From assembly GCA_035549875.1 (NCBI GenBank), contig DASZPV010000207.1:1-42486 (forward strand): a DNA stretch of 42,486 nt, written 5' to 3'. The notes beneath the pieces are model-generated. The model was not told the origin of the DNA, searched no databases, and was given only the letters and a program-made list of their open reading frames with translations. This document shows, piece by piece, positions 38,130-42,486 of this stretch. Position numbers and translations under genes: made by a program. Each line of letters opens with the position of its first letter. The stretch's first letter is position 1. The stretch comes from JAKFWI01 sp035549875. Its GTDB lineage: Bacteria; Pseudomonadota; Alphaproteobacteria; Caulobacterales; Aquidulcibacteraceae.

Positions 38130-39323
38130 ATGAAAGCCTACGCCATCGCGGCGGTCGCGCTGCTTATCGCCAGCCCCGCCTTTGCAAAAACCTACAAGGT
38201 CAAGCCCGGCCCGCAGGCGCAGGCCGAATTCGCCGGCGCCTTCGCCGCGCTGAAGCCGGGAGACCGCATTGCGCTGGAAAAAGGCCGCTACGAACTCGCC
38301 GCCGGGCTTTCCGCTACAGTGAACAAGTTCAGTCTCCGCGGCGAGGGCCCGGACAAGACCGTGCTTTCGTTCACCGGGCAGACCGCGCCGGCCCCTTGCC
38401 TTTCGCTGAGCGGCGCCGGCATGGAGCTACGCGGCTTTGCGGTAGAAAATTGCAAAGGCGACGCCATCCGCACGAGCCATGCCAGCATGGCCAGCCTGCG
38501 CGACCTCGTCGCCGCCAGTTCGCTTTCCGGCGTCGCCGTCGAAGACACGCAGAACGTACTGCTCGACAATATCGTAGCGCGCGGCGCGGCGAATGCCGGC
38601 CTGCGCCTCAGCCAGGCGCAAAACGTCGTCGTACAAAATTCAACCTTTGCGCAAAACACGATCGGCGCGGCGATTGAAAACAGCGTCGGCATAGACTTCA
38701 CGAAGAACATGGTCACCAAGAACGCCGTGGGCGTGGCGGCCTACGACCTGCCCGGCAAGGCGCCCGGCCAGGGCCTGCGGATCGTGAAAAACCAGATATC
38801 CGGCAACGACGGCGCCAGCCGCGGGCCTGCCGGCACGTTCGCCGCCAGTGCGCCAGTCGGGACTGGCGTCGTTCTCACCGCCACGCTGAACGCCGCCGTA
38901 CTCGACAACGACATCGGCGAGAACGGCTCGGTCAACGTCTTCCTGCTGGCGTGGCGCGGCCCGGCGAGCGATGCGAAATTCAGCGCGCTGCCGCGCAACA
39001 TCATCATCAGCGGCAACCGGTTTGGGCAGGCGGGCATGGCGCCCGGCGGCGATCTCAAGGCGCTGGCCGCACGCGGCGTGAAGCTGCCCGACATTTTGTG
39101 GGACGGCTCTGACACCTATTTCGCCGGCAATGCGCCGCGCCAGGAGCCAGTGCTGCTCGCTATTTCCAACAACAAAGGCCTGACGCCTGCCGGCGCGAGC
39201 TTCCTCAATCTCGGTCTGGTTACGGCTGGCGGCGATTATGAAGACGCCCAGCCCAGCGCCACGCCGCCGCCACTCTCCAACGTCGCCGAACCGCCGCCGG
39301 TGAAACTGCCCGGCGGCCTGTGA
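38130..39323 (+). CDS. Secreted parallel beta-helix protein
   Basis: 397 residues with a signal peptide (1-19, ending AFA). The body has repeated short strands of about 22-24 residues (e.g. NVLLDNIVARGAANAGLRL, NVVVQNSTFAQNTIGAAIEN, IDFTKNMVTKNAVGVAAYD), the pattern of right-handed beta-helix proteins with NosD/pectate-lyase-like fold. No catalytic motif stands out. AGGAGA precedes the ATG at 38130. The C-terminal tail is Pro-rich. Relatives occur in aquatic proteobacteria next to cytochromes, but none is here. Confidence 0.85.
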   Translation: MKAYAIAAVALLIASPAFAKTYKVKPGPQAQAEFAGAFAALKPGDRIALEKGRYELAAGLSATVNKFSLRGEGPDKTVLSFTGQTAPAPCLSLSGAGMELRGFAVENCKGDAIRTSHASMASLRDLVAASSLSGVAVEDTQNVLLDNIVARGAANAGLRLSQAQNVVVQNSTFAQNTIGAAIENSVGIDFTKNMVTKNAVGVAAYDLPGKAPGQGLRIVKNQISGNDGASRGPAGTFAASAPVGTGVVLTATLNAAVLDNDIGENGSVNVFLLAWRGPASDAKFSALPRNIIISGNRFGQAGMAPGGDLKALAARGVKLPDILWDGSDTYFAGNAPRQEPVLLAISNNKGLTPAGASFLNLGLVTAGGDYEDAQPSATPPPLSNVAEPPPVKLPGGL

Positions 39324-39403
39324 GTAAAAGCCGTGCGCCAGCCCGCAATCCGCCTCGCCTCCGCCGCAGGCGGGCGCTAGAACCCGCGGCAAGGAGATTG
39401 CCC

Positions 39404-40036
39404 ATGCGCCGTGCTTTGATCCTGGGATGCCTGTTGCTGCTGGCTGCGTGCGGCACCACCGGCGGGCCCGGCGCCCCCAGTAGCGGCGGCCTGCTGGGCG
39501 ACATCTTCTCCAACGCGCCGAAAGCAAAGACGGCATGGAATGACCGGCCGGAGGGCGATAGCTGGACGCAGATCGCCCGCACCGCGATCGATGCCGACGG
39601 CGTGTCGCTGATCGCCGCGGCGCCGGCCGACATGGACGCTTTCTGCCCAAACTACGGCAAGCTCGATGACGCGGCCAAAAAAGAATTCTGGGTCGCGGCC
39701 GTTTCCGAAATCGCCCTCGTCGAAAGCGGACTGGATCCGGCAAAAGCCGGCGCGCAAAACCGGCGGGGCCTGTTGCAGATCACGCCCGAGGCGGCGCAGC
39801 GTTACGGCTGCGCCAATGTGGGCGTCGCGCAATTGGCCGATCCGCAAACCAATCTGGGCTGCGGCGTCAAAATCCTCGCCGCCACATCCGCGCACGACAA
39901 AATCGTGACCGGGTTCACCACCGACGGATGGAAAGGCGCGGCCCGCTACTGGCTGAACCTGCGCAAGCCCGAAGCCATCGCCGATTTGCAGGAGCACCTG
40001 AACGCCCAGAGCTTTTGCCGGCGGCAAACCTCGTAA
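39404..40036 (+). CDS. Lytic transglycosylase-like lipoprotein
   Basis: 210 residues. Lipobox LAAC with Cys16; the C-terminal half is an SLT-like domain with Glu107 in LVESGLDP and GLLQITPEAAQRYGC (122-136), matching the catalytic Glu and the GLMQ motif of family 1 transglycosylases. It should cleave peptidoglycan from the outer membrane side. A good GGAGA lies upstream of the ATG. It is 47 bases before the TIGR02301 gene. Confidence 0.85.
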   Translation: MRRALILGCLLLLAACGTTGGPGAPSSGGLLGDIFSNAPKAKTAWNDRPEGDSWTQIARTAIDADGVSLIAAAPADMDAFCPNYGKLDDAAKKEFWVAAVSEIALVESGLDPAKAGAQNRRGLLQITPEAAQRYGCANVGVAQLADPQTNLGCGVKILAATSAHDKIVTGFTTDGWKGAARYWLNLRKPEAIADLQEHLNAQSFCRRQTS

Positions 40037-40083
40037 CGCAGATGTTCAGCGCGGCTTCAGACGGGCTTGGCTATCGTAAGGCT

Positions 40084-40476
40084 ATGAAAGTCAAATTCGC
40101 TTTCTACGCCCTCGCCGCCCTGGCGCTCGCCGCGCCGGCCGGCGCCCAGGCGCCGTCGGCCGCGCCGGCAAGACCCGCATTCGAAAACGATCTTGCGGGT
40201 CTGGCCCATGTTCTGGGCGGGGCGCACTACATCCGCGTTCTCTGCGCCGGCAAGGGCGACCAGAAATGGCGCGAGCAGATGCAGAAATTCATGAACCTTG
40301 AAGGCCCGCCCGGCACGCCGCGGCGCGCGCTGATGGTGGCCGAATTCAACGAAGGCTATCGCGAGGTGGAACAGCGTTATTCCATCTGCACGCCGGAAGC
40401 GCAGAGCGCCGAAAACCAGTTGAAGACGCAGGGCGCGCGCTATTCGCAGGCGCTGGCGGCGCGCTACAAGTACTAA
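40084..40476 (+). CDS. TIGR02301 family secreted protein
   Basis: 130 residues with a signal peptide (about 1-21, ending AGA). LAGLAHVLGGAHYIRVLC followed by KWREQM, AEFNEGYREVEQRYSICTP and a final QAL-rich helix match the TIGR02301 family, found mainly in alphaproteobacteria and of unknown function. The two Cys (in RVLC and SICTP) may form a disulfide. It is convergent with the next gene, overlapping by 4 bases. Confidence 0.88.
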   Translation: MKVKFAFYALAALALAAPAGAQAPSAAPARPAFENDLAGLAHVLGGAHYIRVLCAGKGDQKWREQMQKFMNLEGPPGTPRRALMVAEFNEGYREVEQRYSICTPEAQSAENQLKTQGARYSQALAARYKY

Positions 40477-40958
40477 GCGGCCGCCCAGATTTCTTGCAGA
40501 TGCACAAGCGGCGGCGCTCCGCATTCGGGCGCGCCAACGCGTGCGAGAAAAAGGTGGCGCACGATCTCGGCCTGTTGCTCGATGTTGTAGGCGCCGAACG
40601 GCTTTCCCAGCGCCAGTTCGTAACGATAAGCGCGCGAGCCCAAAGCGCGCAATTTCGCGACCGGCAAGACGATCCCCTGGCGCGCCTGCCAGCAATGGGC
40701 CAATTCGTGGATGAGCCAGCCCTGCTCTGCTCGATCAGCCTGGGTGAAATCCCGCGCAGCGCGCCAAAGGGAGAACACCACGGTCTTGCCGAGCGGAACC
40801 ATCGCCTGAAACGGCAAGGGCGGCGCCTGAAAGATTGCGATGCCGTCGAGCGGCAGGCGCGCGCCGAACATCGCCGCAGCCATGGCGCGCTCGCCCGCGG
40901 TCAGCGCGCGGCGCTCCCCGGTCCGCATGCGCGCCAAAGTCACGCCACGGATCGTCAA
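40473..40958 (-). CDS. 'Vgr-related' protein with HELAH motif
   Basis: 161 residues. The motif WLIHELAHCWQ (81-91) is the zinc-like HExxH signature of small proteins named 'vgr-related' in alphaproteobacteria; the preceding RMRTGERRALTAGERAMAAAMFG is also family-typical. TTG at 40958 overlaps the upstream stop as TTGA; GTG at 40943 or ATG at 40928 are alternatives, and a longer extension into the upstream gene is rejected. Whether it is an active peptidase is not known. It follows the acetolactate-synthase-like gene directly. Confidence 0.8.
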   Translation of the reverse strand: MTIRGVTLARMRTGERRALTAGERAMAAAMFGARLPLDGIAIFQAPPLPFQAMVPLGKTVVFSLWRAARDFTQADRAEQGWLIHELAHCWQARQGIVLPVAKLRALGSRAYRYELALGKPFGAYNIEQQAEIVRHLFLARVGAPECGAPPLVHLQEIWAAA

Positions 40959-42486
40959 ATCACCGCCTCGATCAGCTTCGGGCCGCTCAGCGAGAGATAA
41001 TGTATTAGCTGCGCCTCGAACTCCTCGGCAGTCATGGCGCGCGCGGCGGGCACACCCTGCGCCTCGGCGAGTTTCACCCAATCGATCACCGGATTTTCCA
41101 GAGACAGCATCTGCTGCGCGATCGGCCCGGGGGCGCCAGCGCCGGTGCGCTCGAATTCAATGTTGAGGATACGGTAAGAACGGTTGGCGCAGATGATCGT
41201 CAGAACATCGAGTTTTTCGCGCGCCATCGTCCACAGCGCCTGGTTCGTGTACATCGCGGCGCCATCGCCGGCGATGCAGATAATCTTCGCCTCCGGCGCC
41301 GCCACCGCCGCGCCGACCGCAACGGGCGTGCCGCCGCCAATCGCACCCCCCGTTCCGAACAGCCATGAATGCGGCGCAGCGCCCATCGTGGCGGCGTAGA
41401 TCGCCAGGCCCGATGTTACGCCATCATCCGAAACGATGGCGCCGGCGGGCATGTGCTTGGCGAGGCACGCGCCAATCGCGAATGTATTGAGCGGGCCGGG
41501 CATGATCGGTGCGGCGCTCGGCGGTGCGATTGGCGGATCGAGTGGCGCGCCCATCGCATCCGCGAGCGCCATCAACGTTGCAGTAGCGTCGCTTTCCTGC
41601 GCGCCGAGCAAAATCGTCATGCAGCCTTCCGGCGTCAACACGCTTGGTTTTCCCGGATAAGCGAAGAATGAAATCGGCGCCTTGGCGCCGGCCAGAACAA
41701 GGACATCGACGCCCTCCAGTTCGGCGAGCGCCATTTCCGCAAAATAACCGAGCCGCGCCGGCGCAAAAATGCCGGCGCCGCGATATTGGTTGGCCGGAAA
41801 CGTCTCCATCATCACCTTGACGCCCGCCGCGCCAAGCCGCGCGGCGTGCTCCAGTCCGGTTTTACTTAGCGCATCCGCGCCGAGCAGCAGGGCTGGCTTG
41901 TTCGCCGCTCCGATTGCGCGCGCAGCTTGCTCGATCGCCGCGCGCGAAGCGGGCTCCGGACGCCGCGGCGCGATCGGCGCGGCGACCACGCCGCCTTCGC
42001 TCCACGCCGTATCGGCGGGCGCAATCAGAAAGGCAGGCCCGCCGGGCGGACCGAACGAAGCGGCATAAGCCCGCGCCGCCTGCACGCCAGCGTCCGCGGG
42101 ACCAGTAGGCTCGCCCACCCAAACCGCCATCGGCGCGACCAGGCCGTGAATGTCCGAGCTTAATGGCGTATCGAATTGGCGATGATAGAGCGCGTGATCG
42201 CCGACGATGTTGACCGAGGGCGCGTAGGCTTTCTTCGCGTTATGCAGATTGGCGCCGCCGTTGAGATAGCCGGGCCCCAAGTGCAGCAGCGTCATCGCCG
42301 GCCTGCCCGTCACACGCGCAAAGCCATCTGCCGCGCCGGTGGCGCCCCCCTCGAACAGGCAGAGGACGGAGCGGATACGCGGCTCGCCGTCGAGTGCGGC
42401 GACCAGGTGCATTTCGCTCGTGCCCGGATTGGCGAAACAGGCGCTGACGCCGCAATCGGCCAGCGTTCGCACGATCGCCTCGGCGC
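40955..42486 (-). CDS. Acetolactate synthase large-subunit-like ThDP enzyme, partial
   Basis: The frame is open to the right edge; the start is probably only a few codons outside, since EAIVRTLADCGVSACFANPG is close to the usual N-terminus. About 510 residues are visible. The catalytic Glu lies in CLFEGGATGAADGFARVTG, and the ThDP-binding motif GDGAAMYTNQALWTMARE...CANRSY is intact (GDG to N). The protein resembles the acetolactate-synthase-like and benzoylformate decarboxylase-like group; no FAD-binding Rossmann difference can be used to decide between them. A 2-oxo acid decarboxylase or carboligase role is expected. Confidence 0.93.
   Translation of the reverse strand, partial: AEAIVRTLADCGVSACFANPGTSEMHLVAALDGEPRIRSVLCLFEGGATGAADGFARVTGRPAMTLLHLGPGYLNGGANLHNAKKAYAPSVNIVGDHALYHRQFDTPLSSDIHGLVAPMAVWVGEPTGPADAGVQAARAYAASFGPPGGPAFLIAPADTAWSEGGVVAAPIAPRRPEPASRAAIEQAARAIGAANKPALLLGADALSKTGLEHAARLGAAGVKVMMETFPANQYRGAGIFAPARLGYFAEMALAELEGVDVLVLAGAKAPISFFAYPGKPSVLTPEGCMTILLGAQESDATATLMALADAMGAPLDPPIAPPSAAPIMPGPLNTFAIGACLAKHMPAGAIVSDDGVTSGLAIYAATMGAAPHSWLFGTGGAIGGGTPVAVGAAVAAPEAKIICIAGDGAAMYTNQALWTMAREKLDVLTIICANRSYRILNIEFERTGAGAPGPIAQQMLSLENPVIDWVKLAEAQGVPAARAMTAEEFEAQLIHYLSLSGPKLIEAVI

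Overview
The window is GC-rich and reads as the chromosome of an alphaproteobacterium, possibly Caulobacterales-like. Supporting signs are TIGR02301, SIMPL, DUF1003, DUF805 and DUF6498 family genes, 'vgr-related' metal-binding genes, a TonB receptor beside TRAP transport, and a GC-rich palindromic repeat of a type common in this class. No tRNA, rRNA, CRISPR, insertion sequence or phage gene was seen. The genus cannot be named from this sequence.

Bases 1-12.5 kb hold the most interesting region: a biosynthetic cluster for a thiazole/oxazole-modified peptide (TOMM, a RiPP). A 40-residue precursor (10392-10270, minus strand) ends in a core, CSTFACCSTTCTC, in which 11 of 13 residues are Cys, Ser or Thr. 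Behind it, in one tight minus-strand operon, lie an E1-like/RRE cyclodehydratase partner, a YcaO cyclodehydratase, a SagB/McbC-type azoline dehydrogenase, an HExxH metallopeptidase and a two-gene ABC exporter. Divergent from the precursor are a PhyH-type Fe(II)/2-oxoglutarate oxygenase and a sulfotransferase. At the far end sit a beta-lactamase-fold hydrolase with Cys replacing the catalytic Ser, and a stand-alone NRPS adenylation-carrier didomain whose specificity residues (DILQLGVIWK) are close to the glycine code. This suggests a RiPP/NRPS hybrid product that is heterocyclised and perhaps hydroxylated, sulfated and glycylated. One hairpin covers the precursor's ribosome binding site and another separates the precursor from the enzyme genes.

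Bases 12.5-24.9 kb form a catabolic locus, all on the minus strand: a TonB-dependent receptor with its own terminator, then a TRAP transporter (Q, M, P), a CapA-like metallophosphatase, two tannase/feruloyl esterase paralogues and a CocE/NonD-family hydrolase. Overlapping starts and stops link the last seven genes. A LacI-type operator lies upstream of the TRAP genes. The likely job is uptake and cleavage of an ester-linked, probably plant-aromatic, substrate.

Bases 25-42.5 kb are more ordinary: a MliC lipoprotein and a SIMPL protein; a tandem pair of GT-C-like membrane proteins; rpmG; a UvrD/PcrA helicase carrying an in-frame palindromic repeat insertion; a DUF1003 protein; an AbrB/Doc toxin-antitoxin pair with a clear double operator; a TIR-DUF805 fusion; a NUDIX hydrolase; a DUF6498 protein; an SDR oxidoreductase; a beta-helix protein; a transglycosylase-like lipoprotein; a TIGR02301 protein; and an acetolactate-synthase-like enzyme that runs off the right edge. 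The left edge also cuts a gene, the 3' end of an outer-membrane beta-barrel protein.
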